Shown here: positions 7,802 through 15,887 of the stretch, piece after piece
Layout: every line of letters begins with the position of its first letter
How positions within the stretch are numbered: position 1 is the stretch's first letter
DNA from: Flavobacteriaceae bacterium UBA3179
GTDB taxonomy: Bacteria > Bacteroidota > Bacteroidia > Flavobacteriales > Flavobacteriaceae
Direction of reading: 5' to 3'
NCBI GenBank assembly: GCA_002364245.1
Contig: DEXR01000032.1
Coordinates: 1 to 39,086, forward strand
DNA: 39,086 bases
The notes under the pieces: generated by a model
The model's database searches: none
What the model was told of the DNA's origin: nothing
What the model saw: the letters and a program-made list of their open reading frames with translations, nothing else
Translations under genes and position numbers: made by a program

Positions 7802-8416
7802 TTAAGAAACTTCATAGAGATTTGACTGTAATGCAAAGCGGACTAATTCGCCTACAGTACTGAGTTTTAATTTCTTTTTAATGTTTTTTTTATGCTTTTC
7901 AACAGTATGAGAGGAAATATTTAAGTAGTTGGCAGCTTGTTTACTGGTTTTCCCTGAAGCAATTACAACTAGAATTTCTTTTTCCCTTTTAGTGAGTTCT
8001 TCAATTTGATCTGTATATTCAAGGTTTTCACCAAGATTATCATTTTCTTTTTGATAATTTAAATGAGCAAGGTCTATAGTTACTTTTAATTGCGTCTCGT
8101 TGAAAGGTTTTAAAAGATACGCAAAAGGCATGGTTTCTTTTGCGCGCTTTAAGATATCGGGGGAGTCGTAGGCTGTTAAATAGACAACAGGGACTGTTTT
8201 AATTTGCTTAAACTCGGTTATTATGTCGATACCATCTTTATCTTCATTTAAGTTAATGTCACAAATTATTATATCAATATCATTTGCTTTAAAATGAATG
8301 TATGCTTCTTCATAATTTCTGGCAGTCTTGACTTTTATAGATGTATCTTTCTCCAATAACAGTTTAATGTCCTTGGCAATGATAAATTCATCTTCAATTA
8401 ATAAAATATGTCTCAT
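7802..8416 (-). CDS. Response regulator with receiver and LuxR-type HTH domains
   Basis: This 204-residue protein is a NarL/LuxR-type transcriptional regulator. The receiver domain covers residues 1 to about 120, with acidic pocket E8/D9, phospho-acceptor D53 (IIICDINLN), T81 (VVYLTAYD) and K103 (LLKPFN). The C-terminal HTH covers about 137-200 with LTKREKEILVVIASGKTSKQ and NISSHTVEKHKKNIKKKL. All residues needed for phosphorylation are present. It follows the histidine kinase gene by 12 bp, so the pair is surely co-expressed and probably cognate. Targets cannot be read from the sequence; the secreted repeat protein 57 bp downstream is the nearest candidate. Confidence 0.95.
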   Translation of the reverse strand: MRHILLIEDEFIIAKDIKLLLEKDTSIKVKTARNYEEAYIHFKANDIDIIICDINLNEDKDGIDIITEFKQIKTVPVVYLTAYDSPDILKRAKETMPFAYLLKPFNETQLKVTIDLAHLNYQKENDNLGENLEYTDQIEELTKREKEILVVIASGKTSKQAANYLNISSHTVEKHKKNIKKKLKLSTVGELVRFALQSNLYEVS

Positions 8417-8428
8417 ACTTAGATGGTT

Positions 8429-11400
8429 TTAAGATGTATAGGGAATTTTTATTGTATTTACTACCGCGTTAGAACTTTCAGTGGTAATTGTACCATTTAA
8501 TTGGTATACCATTTCGGTTACCATATCTAACCCTAATGAATCCTGTTTAATGTCTTCTTTTTTATACCCTACACCGTTATCTTCAATTTTTAAAATAATG
8601 GTGTCCAGTTCTCTTTTACATGAAATTTGTAATAAGTTGTTTTTGTTATAGGTTTTGAATGCGTATTTAAATGTATTGGTGATTAATTCGTTTAATATCA
8701 ATCCAACTAGCGTAATATTTATTTTACAGATTATGTTTTTATCTAAATCAAATTTTAATTCAAATTTTGCAGAACGCTCATCGGTTAACGTTTCCATTAT
8801 TTTTACTGTGAAGTTGTTTACAAACTCACCAATGTTTACTTCATCGGTTTTTGAACTTAGCTCTGCTTGCACATAAGAAATTGCCAAAATCCTATTTTTG
8901 GCAATAGTTAAAATTTCTTTTGAATGTTCGTCTTTAATAGAATTGGTTTGAATGTTCAATAAACTAGAAACTATCTGTAAATTGTTTTTAACGCGATGGC
9001 TTAATTCCTTCATTAGAAACTCAATATTATCGCGTTGCTTTAAAATAACCTCATTGTATGCTTTTAGGTCTTCATTTTTATTGATTAAGTCTTCTGTGCG
9101 CTCATGAACAAGGCCTTCCAGTTTTTGTTTGTCACGTTTTAGTTTTCTGGTTTTGTATAAATAGAAAGCGATCCCTAGAAGTAGTATTGATAGAATTGCA
9201 ACTATTCTAAAAAGTGTTGTTTGGTACCATGGTGGAATAATAATTAAACTAACTGTTTTAACGGCATCACTCCATACTCCGGCATCGTTTGATGCTTTTA
9301 TTTTTAGGGTGTACTTTCCAGGATTTAAGTTAGTGTAGGTAACACTCCGTTTACCACTTGGTGGACTCCAAGCCTTGTCAAAATTATCTAGTTTGTATTG
9401 ATACGATACTTTTTGTGAATTTAAGTAGTTTAAAGCTGCAAAATTGAATGTTAAAACATTTTCTTCGCTTTTAAACCTCAACGTGTCCTTATACCGTTCG
9501 TTTTGTTCAATAGGCTTATTAAATAGTTCAACCGATTCTACATAAACTTTTGGTAAGAATGGATTGTCAACAATATTTTCGGGCTTAAACATATTAAAGC
9601 CATTAATTCCGCCAAAGTAAAACGTACCGTCAGCATCTTTAAAGCCTGCCTTTCCGTTAAACTCATTGTCCTGCAAACCGTCTTCTTCAGTGTAATTTTT
9701 AAAAGTATTCGTATTTATGTTTAAAACTGAAAGACCATAATTGGTACTCATCCAAACGTGGTCCTTGTTATCAATTAGTATATTGTAAACAAAGTCGCTT
9801 GTAAAGCCCTTTTGTTTGTAAAAAAGGGTAGTTTCATCAGTTTCAGGGTTTAGTTTGGTTAAGCCAGAACTGGTCCCTATCCAGATGTTACCTTTTTTAT
9901 CTTCTTTAAGTGCAAAAACCCTATCGTTGGTAAGTTGATTACTTTCAGGGCTATTTTGAACAAACGTTTTAACCCATTTTTCGTTTGAAAGCTTATATAA
10001 TCCTTGATCAGTACCCAGCCATAGGTTTTTTTTTGAATCCTTAAGGTAAACTCTAACCCTGTTTAATTGTTTATCATTTACTAAGACAGGAGTAAATGTT
10101 TCAGTTTTTGTGTCAAACTCACTAATTCCTCCCGCCCATGTGCACAGCCAAAGTTTATTGTTGGACATTGGGATTATGGTCAGTACTTCGTTGTCTGGCA
10201 GACTGTTTTTGTTTTTTTCTGAAAGCCATTGTTTAAAAGTTTCGGTTTTAGGGTCGTACTTCATCAAGCCATCATAAATACCACCAGCCCAAAGCGTGCC
10301 ATTTTCGTCTTCAGCAAAACAATAGGTAATTCCTTTTATTCCGGTTTCATATTGTTTGAAAGTTTTATTTTTCAAATTATATTTCAATGTACCTCTTGTA
10401 GTGCCCATCCATAAAATAGAATCGTTTCGTTTAAAAAAAGGAAAAACACTAATGCGTTGATCGTCGCTTTTAAAAGGAAGCTTTACTTGTACAGAAGTAA
10501 ACTTTTTTTGGTATTTATTACTATGAAGTACTCCTTCACCAGCTGTTCCCCGCCATAAATTACCCTTATTATCTTTTATAAACTGCTCCAATACTATGTT
10601 TTCATAAACTTTAGATTGTTTATCCTTAAAAGTGATTTTTGTTACCTTTTTGCTGGTAGTATTGTAAAAAAAGGCTCCTTGATAGGTCGCTACGTGAATT
10701 TGATCATCATTTTTTTTAAATATATATTTAACCGAATTATTAATAGAGGTTTCAGAAAACGTACCATTGGTAATATTGTGAGAGAACAATCCTTGTTCAG
10801 TGCCAATGTATATGGTGGCTTCGTTTTTAAGGAAGCTAGAAACCGAGTTTTGATTAAAAGTTTGTAGTGAATTTATTTCGTTTGTCGAAATGTTAAAAGT
10901 AAGAATACCAGAGGCAGTTGTAGCAAGCCAATATGTGTTTTCTGAAATTTCTATAACATCACTTACAAAATTTTCCTTTTGGGTTTTAGGAAGTGTAAAT
11001 GTTTGGGTCTTTTTCTTTTTTCGATCAAAAATTATAAAATGGTTTTTTGTAGAAAAAAGAAGAAGGTTTGAGTTTACTTTTAAAATTTCATACGCAATGG
11101 CTAAATCACTATTATTATAACTTTCAAATAAATTAAAAAAACTATTTTCTGAAAGCTTATATCCAGTAATTCCTTTGGAATTAGTCGCAATCCATAAGGT
11201 ATCGTCAACAGCCAATAAACCACGTATATGATCATCGGTAATTGAAGAGCTATCCTTGGCATGAGCTATATAGGGTTTAAACTCATAACCATTAAACCTA
11301 TGTAATCCATCTTCGGTACCAACCCATACATACCCTAAATGATCTTGAGTCAGTGCCTGGGCATTTAACTGTAGTAAACCCGCCTCTTGACCTAACCTAT

Positions 11401-11464
11401 TTATTTGGACTATCTCTGTTTCTTGAGCACAAACCTTAAAAATAAACAATAAGAATACTGCCAA
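8429..11464 (-). CDS. Reg_prop beta-propeller sensor histidine kinase (HisKA_2 type)
   Basis: This ~1011-residue sensor has an N-terminal secretion signal (VFLLFIFKVCAQ) and a long periplasmic region of two-component-regulator-propeller repeats, recognisable by motifs such as YVWVGTEDGLHRFNGYEF and NIWIGTSSGLTKLNPET. A Y_Y_Y-type domain (KYTLKIKASNDAGVWS) precedes one membrane segment (about 747-765), a coiled coil, a HisKA_2 dimerisation domain with phospho-histidine H823 in LSHRVKNNLQ, and an ATPase domain (LNELITNTFKYAF; DNGVGY). Unlike hybrid Bacteroides sensors it has no receiver or AraC domain; the separate regulator lies 12 bp downstream. The start is uncertain: the frame has no ATG. 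TTG at 11464 gives a signal peptide without a basic N-region. An ATT at 11519-11521 would add 19 residues, including two lysines. Ligand unknown. Confidence 0.92.
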   Translation of the reverse strand: MAVFLLFIFKVCAQETEIVQINRLGQEAGLLQLNAQALTQDHLGYVWVGTEDGLHRFNGYEFKPYIAHAKDSSSITDDHIRGLLAVDDTLWIATNSKGITGYKLSENSFFNLFESYNNSDLAIAYEILKVNSNLLLFSTKNHFIIFDRKKKKTQTFTLPKTQKENFVSDVIEISENTYWLATTASGILTFNISTNEINSLQTFNQNSVSSFLKNEATIYIGTEQGLFSHNITNGTFSETSINNSVKYIFKKNDDQIHVATYQGAFFYNTTSKKVTKITFKDKQSKVYENIVLEQFIKDNKGNLWRGTAGEGVLHSNKYQKKFTSVQVKLPFKSDDQRISVFPFFKRNDSILWMGTTRGTLKYNLKNKTFKQYETGIKGITYCFAEDENGTLWAGGIYDGLMKYDPKTETFKQWLSEKNKNSLPDNEVLTIIPMSNNKLWLCTWAGGISEFDTKTETFTPVLVNDKQLNRVRVYLKDSKKNLWLGTDQGLYKLSNEKWVKTFVQNSPESNQLTNDRVFALKEDKKGNIWIGTSSGLTKLNPETDETTLFYKQKGFTSDFVYNILIDNKDHVWMSTNYGLSVLNINTNTFKNYTEEDGLQDNEFNGKAGFKDADGTFYFGGINGFNMFKPENIVDNPFLPKVYVESVELFNKPIEQNERYKDTLRFKSEENVLTFNFAALNYLNSQKVSYQYKLDNFDKAWSPPSGKRSVTYTNLNPGKYTLKIKASNDAGVWSDAVKTVSLIIIPPWYQTTLFRIVAILSILLLGIAFYLYKTRKLKRDKQKLEGLVHERTEDLINKNEDLKAYNEVILKQRDNIEFLMKELSHRVKNNLQIVSSLLNIQTNSIKDEHSKEILTIAKNRILAISYVQAELSSKTDEVNIGEFVNNFTVKIMETLTDERSAKFELKFDLDKNIICKINITLVGLILNELITNTFKYAFKTYNKNNLLQISCKRELDTIILKIEDNGVGYKKEDIKQDSLGLDMVTEMVYQLNGTITTESSNAVVNTIKIPYTS

Positions 11465-11539
11465 AAATACTTGGGAAATAGTTTTTAGTGCACTTTTTGA
11501 GGAGAGAGAGGGTGTCGTAATTTTTTTTGAGTTTAGGTG

Positions 11540-13321
11540 TTATTTGTTTCGTTCATAAATTTTATCGTACAAATCTTGATATTTTTCTTGAATCACTTTA
11601 CGTTTCATTTTCATGGTAGGGGTGAGGTGTCCTTCTTCAATGCTCCAAACATCTGGCGTAAGCTCAAACTTTTTGATGCGTTCCCACTTTCCGTACCGTT
11701 CATTATAAAAATCAACTTCTTTTTGAATTCGTTTTATAACTTTTTTGTTTTTTACTATCTCTTTAGGATCTGAAGATAAATCACGCCCTTTTTTAGCCCC
11801 CCAATCTTTTAAAAATTCAAAATCTGGCTGTATTAAAGCGGCTGGCATTTTTTCACCTTCGCCCACTACTAATATTTGCTCAATGAAACGAGATTGTTTC
11901 ATGTCGTTTTCTATTAACTGTGGTGCTACATATTTACCTCCACTAGTTTTAAACATGGATTTTTTCCTATCCGTGATTTTTAAAAACCCTTCCTTATCGA
12001 TTTCACCAATATCACCGGTATGGAAATATCCATCTACCAATACTTCATCAGTCTTTTCTTTGTCTTTGTAGTATCCACACATTACCTGTGGCCCTTTTAT
12101 TAAAATTTCCCCGTCATCGGCAATTTTAATTTCGGTTTCCTTTAAAGGTTTTCCAACGGTTCCTATTTTAAAACCTTTATCTCTCATATCATTTACAGAC
12201 ACTACCGGGGAGGTTTCGGTTAAACCGTACCCTTCCATTACAGGAATTTCAGCAGCATTAAAAACCCTTGCTAAACGGGGCTGTAGCGCTGCACTACCAC
12301 TGGCAATGGCTTTTAGTTCGCCTCCTAAAGCTTCTTGCCATTTACTGAATATTAGTTTACGAGCTATACTTAACTTGCTTTCGTACCACCAACCGTTTTG
12401 ACCGTAGGGTTCGTACTCTAGGCCAAGTTCGATGGCCCAGTAAAATAATTTTTTCTTTATACCAGATAATTCGGCTCCTTTTGCATAAATTTTATCATAC
12501 ACTTTTTCAAGTAGCCTTGGTACGGCACTCATCACGTGAGGCTGCACTTCTTTTAAGTTGTCACTTATAGTTTCAAGTGATTCGGCAAAGTGAATTTCAA
12601 CGCCTGTATATTGGTACATATATAGAAGCATACGTTCGTAAATATGGCAAACAGGTAAAAAACTTAAAGCTTTGGATTTACCAATAGTAATAGGTAAGCG
12701 CTCTGAACTATAAATAGCATTGCTGGCGATGTTTTTGTGCGATAACATAACCCCTTTAGGTCTTCCGGTTGTTCCTGAGGTATAAATTAAAGTTGCTAAG
12801 TCATCTTCTGTGATAGCTTCTTTACGCTTTTCAACTTCATCTTGATTACTATCGTCTTTTCCTTTCTCTAAAACTTCTTCCCAGTTTTTACAATTGTCAA
12901 TTTTATCAAAGCAATATACTTCTTGCAATGAAGGTACATTATTTTTGATTTTATTTACTTTTTCGAGTACTTCTTCACACGAAACAAAAACGTATTTACT
13001 TTCACTATGATTTAATACATATTCGTACTCATCTTCAGAAATAGTAGGGTAGATAGGCACGTCTTGGGCACCCGTTTGCATAATACCAATATCACAAATA
13101 TTCCATTCGGTACGGTTGGTCATCGATATGATAGCAATTTTATCATTGGGTTCAACTCCCATTTTTAGTAACGCTCGACTTAGCATATTTGCCTTATCTA
13201 TATATTCTTGTATGGAAGTGGCTTTCCATTCACCATCATACTTTGTTACCAATGCATTCTGTTGCGGATGAGTTTCAAGTTGATAGTATGGAAAGTCAAA
13301 AAGTCTTTTAGGGTCTGTCAT
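11540..13321 (-). CDS. Long-chain acyl-CoA synthetase (AMP-binding)
   Basis: This 593-residue ANL-superfamily enzyme would activate free fatty acids to acyl-CoA using ATP, feeding beta-oxidation or lipid synthesis. The phosphate-binding loop LIYTSGTTGRPKGVML lies at about residues 177-192. The adenine/acyl motif EGYGLTETSPVVS is near 336, and the hinge region DGYFHTGDIGEIDKEGFLKI near 430. The extended C-terminal domain ends in LTPTMKMKRKVI. Length and motifs match the long-chain (FAA1/FadD15-like) group rather than short-chain acetate enzymes. It stands at the head of a minus-strand run leading into the sensor kinase, whose frame opens within 75 bp. The operonic link to a signalling pair is unusual, and whether it is functional is unknown. 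Confidence 0.94.
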   Translation of the reverse strand: MTDPKRLFDFPYYQLETHPQQNALVTKYDGEWKATSIQEYIDKANMLSRALLKMGVEPNDKIAIISMTNRTEWNICDIGIMQTGAQDVPIYPTISEDEYEYVLNHSESKYVFVSCEEVLEKVNKIKNNVPSLQEVYCFDKIDNCKNWEEVLEKGKDDSNQDEVEKRKEAITEDDLATLIYTSGTTGRPKGVMLSHKNIASNAIYSSERLPITIGKSKALSFLPVCHIYERMLLYMYQYTGVEIHFAESLETISDNLKEVQPHVMSAVPRLLEKVYDKIYAKGAELSGIKKKLFYWAIELGLEYEPYGQNGWWYESKLSIARKLIFSKWQEALGGELKAIASGSAALQPRLARVFNAAEIPVMEGYGLTETSPVVSVNDMRDKGFKIGTVGKPLKETEIKIADDGEILIKGPQVMCGYYKDKEKTDEVLVDGYFHTGDIGEIDKEGFLKITDRKKSMFKTSGGKYVAPQLIENDMKQSRFIEQILVVGEGEKMPAALIQPDFEFLKDWGAKKGRDLSSDPKEIVKNKKVIKRIQKEVDFYNERYGKWERIKKFELTPDVWSIEEGHLTPTMKMKRKVIQEKYQDLYDKIYERNK

Positions 13322-13344
13322 GATCAGTATTTAATGTATAAGTG

Positions 13345-13372
13345 CAAAATAGTAATTTTTTTCAGATTACAA
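13345..13372 (-). promoter_or_regulatory. Probable promoter of the acyl-CoA synthetase gene
   Basis: On the minus strand TTG (13372-13370), an 18-base spacer and TATTTTG (13351-13345) resemble the Bacteroidota -33/-7 pair, one T short of the full TAnnTTTG. The predicted start point would leave a leader of under 20 bases before the ATG at 13321. Confidence 0.45.
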
Positions 13373-13373
13373 C

Positions 13374-13410
13374 CAAAAAAAAATGGAGCAACTAACTTTA
13401 GTTGCTCCAT
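13374..13410 (-). terminator. Rho-independent terminator of the M14 peptidase gene
   Basis: A perfect 13-bp stem (ATGGAGCAACTAA / TTAGTTGCTCCAT, two-base centre) lies 28 bp past the peptidase stop codon. On the minus strand it is followed by an unbroken run of nine T. It separates the purL/peptidase pair from the acyl-CoA synthetase promoter. Confidence 0.9.
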
Positions 13411-13437
13411 TAAAATTAAGGATAATTTTTTAGAATG

Positions 13438-15831
13438 CTATTGCTTCACAATTTTAAACGTTTGTGAAACTTCTTTTGAAGTCAGTTTTAGCAAATAAAT
13501 TCCCGAGGTATACTTGCTATAATCCAATGTTTGTGCACCTGTATTATTTTCTGAAACAAAAATACGCTGACCTTGAATGGTATATAGTTCAGCAGTATAA
13601 TTGCTAAGAGAAGTATCTATGTTTAAGAGGTCATCTACAGGGTTTGGATAAATATCAAAAGAGCTTTCAGAAACACCTGTAACAGAAAGCCCTGTATCAT
13701 TAACTATATTGATAGATAAATCGTCAAAGTAAAACCCGTCAGCACTCACGGCACCGTCCGATTCAAACTGAAACTGGACTAAAATGCTTTCGCCTAAATA
13801 ATCACTTAAGTCAATTTCTTCAAGCACCCAATCATTTTGTTCTCCGTCATACAAGGGTTGTCCCGTTGGCTGTCCGCTATTGGTACTACCGTTATTTGTG
13901 TATTTGCCACATTGTGGTGTCCAAGTAGCGCCATTATCTGTAGACACTTCAAACTGTGTATAATCCCAATTGTTTTCAATTTCCCATTTGGCATTAAACG
14001 TCACATTTGCACCAATAGCATTTGAGAGGTCAATAGCATCTTTTAAAGTTATTGTTTTATTGGCATTATCTTGATAGTTACCTGACGGTGAGTCTGTAAT
14101 TGAGCTTGGTGCCGACACAAAAGTTGTTGTAGAAATACCCCAACCGTTGTTGTTGAAGTTCTCTGTTACACTTTCGCCCGGGTCTTCAAAAACAGCTTCC
14201 AAGGCCCCAAACTTTTTGTTAATTAGGACAGAAGTATCATAAGTTCCATTATTCACGATAAGTTCGTAAACAATATCATCGCCAGCTTCCACATCTGTTG
14301 AAAGAGTGTATTCAATATTTCCATTATCTTCTTCCAACAACTCTAAACTATTAAATGTAACTGGGTTGCCAGTTGAAGCAATATTTGCCGAAACAGGGTT
14401 TAGACTAACTGTAAAATCACCATTTCCATTAATACCTAAGCGTTTAATCCTAAAAGTAGCATTGTTTGAAGTAGAATTTCCTGTAAAAGCAGGAGTGGTG
14501 TCTGTCACTTCAGCAAAATTATTTACCATTTTTGCTGAAGTTAAATTTAGGTACATCATTGTTTTAACCAAAGGTTCAATTTGATTGGAAGGAGGCCAAA
14601 ACTCTGGGCCAATCTCCGGCGTCATTGCATAAATTTTATCGTGTGTACCTATGGTACCGTACATAAAATCGTCACTATCACCAGAGGCAGGATATAATTC
14701 TGAAGATAGAATATTACTAAAACCGTTTCGGGAAACTAATTCTTCTGAAATCCCGACAAATAAGTCATTTTCAGGAGTAGGGGCATTTTCAGTATATCCA
14801 TAAGGATACAGCAGCAGGTCTCCTGATGTGTGGTTATTAAAAGCCATAACAAAATTATGGTTTTCAACGAACCATTTCATGGCTTGTGTTTCTACTTCTG
14901 AAAAAGGAGCAGGACCGTGATAGGTTTCACTACCAGTGTTTGAAGAAGCTCCTTCACCACCCCACATACCGTTATTTGGGTCGCCATTTATATAATACTC
15001 ATAATTACGGTTTAAATCTGTACCATACGTGTTTTTTCTATTTTTCCGCCAAAAACCACCTCCATTTGGGTTTGTTTTCTCATTGTATAAATATCCATCA
15101 GGATTTATTACAGGCACGAAATACAATTCGGTATTATTTACAATACTTTGTACTTCTGGGTCTGAATCATAATTTTCCAATAAATACCACATATAGAAAA
15201 CTAGTTGAGAAAGCGATAGCGGTTCTCGTGCGTGGTGTATAGCGGTATATAAAATTTGTGGTTCACCTTCTGAAGTAGTTTCAGGGTTGTCACTAATTTT
15301 CACCCATTTAATACCATTTCCTCCAATAGATGGAGTAGTTGAGTTATCTGGAGTTCCTTCGGTTAAAAAATTACTAATGTTTTCTTTTGCAGTAATTAAA
15401 TCTGGATATTGAGCACGCATCGCATCTAGCTCATCTAAGAGCTCCTGATAGGTTAAGTATCCCCCCATAGAACCTAAATTAAAATTGGCCGGGGTTTCAT
15501 AATCTTCTGAAGCTGTATCACAACTTGGATTTACAACAGGTTCTTGCATTCTGTTACGCTGAAGAAAATATTCCTTACTGTCTTCTATTAAAATATCGAC
15601 CTTAAAACCTGCATCCCGGGCATTTTCAATTTCAGAAACTGAAAAATCTGAAATAACAAAATGTTCTCGTTTGTGTGTGCCGTGTTCTACAGGAACTCCT
15701 AACGATTCTAATCTTGAAAGATCATCGGTTGAATTATAATTTATTTTTGCTCGCTGGTATTTTTCTTGTACTTCCTGAGAAAATAGAAATGTAGAAGTTA
15801 AGAATAAAAAGAGATGTAGTGTTTTTTTCAT
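13438..15831 (-). CDS. Secreted M14 zinc carboxypeptidase with T9SS sorting domain
   Basis: This 797-residue protein starts with the signal peptide MKKTLHLFLFLTSTFLFSQ. A propeptide-like segment precedes the M14 metallocarboxypeptidase domain (about 115-430). Zinc ligands are H200 and E203 in IHHAREP and H334 in NNHTSGD; the catalytic glutamate is E406 in MTPEIGPEFW. Substrate-pocket residues NRNYEY and NPDGY are also present. A beta-sandwich resembling the MAM/immune-inhibitor-A adhesion type follows (FNAKWEIENNWDYTQFEVS, about 615-710). The C-terminus carries FDIYPNPVDDLLNI and ends KIVKQ, a type A T9SS sorting signal. It follows purL by 56 bp on the same strand but has its own terminator. 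The enzyme would trim C-terminal residues from proteins outside the cell; specificity is not evident. Confidence 0.94.
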   Translation of the reverse strand: MKKTLHLFLFLTSTFLFSQEVQEKYQRAKINYNSTDDLSRLESLGVPVEHGTHKREHFVISDFSVSEIENARDAGFKVDILIEDSKEYFLQRNRMQEPVVNPSCDTASEDYETPANFNLGSMGGYLTYQELLDELDAMRAQYPDLITAKENISNFLTEGTPDNSTTPSIGGNGIKWVKISDNPETTSEGEPQILYTAIHHAREPLSLSQLVFYMWYLLENYDSDPEVQSIVNNTELYFVPVINPDGYLYNEKTNPNGGGFWRKNRKNTYGTDLNRNYEYYINGDPNNGMWGGEGASSNTGSETYHGPAPFSEVETQAMKWFVENHNFVMAFNNHTSGDLLLYPYGYTENAPTPENDLFVGISEELVSRNGFSNILSSELYPASGDSDDFMYGTIGTHDKIYAMTPEIGPEFWPPSNQIEPLVKTMMYLNLTSAKMVNNFAEVTDTTPAFTGNSTSNNATFRIKRLGINGNGDFTVSLNPVSANIASTGNPVTFNSLELLEEDNGNIEYTLSTDVEAGDDIVYELIVNNGTYDTSVLINKKFGALEAVFEDPGESVTENFNNNGWGISTTTFVSAPSSITDSPSGNYQDNANKTITLKDAIDLSNAIGANVTFNAKWEIENNWDYTQFEVSTDNGATWTPQCGKYTNNGSTNSGQPTGQPLYDGEQNDWVLEEIDLSDYLGESILVQFQFESDGAVSADGFYFDDLSINIVNDTGLSVTGVSESSFDIYPNPVDDLLNIDTSLSNYTAELYTIQGQRIFVSENNTGAQTLDYSKYTSGIYLLKLTSKEVSQTFKIVKQ

Positions 15832-15887
15832 AATGTGATTTTAGGTTATTGTAGTCTAAAAACGGGTTGAAAACTAACATATTGTAA

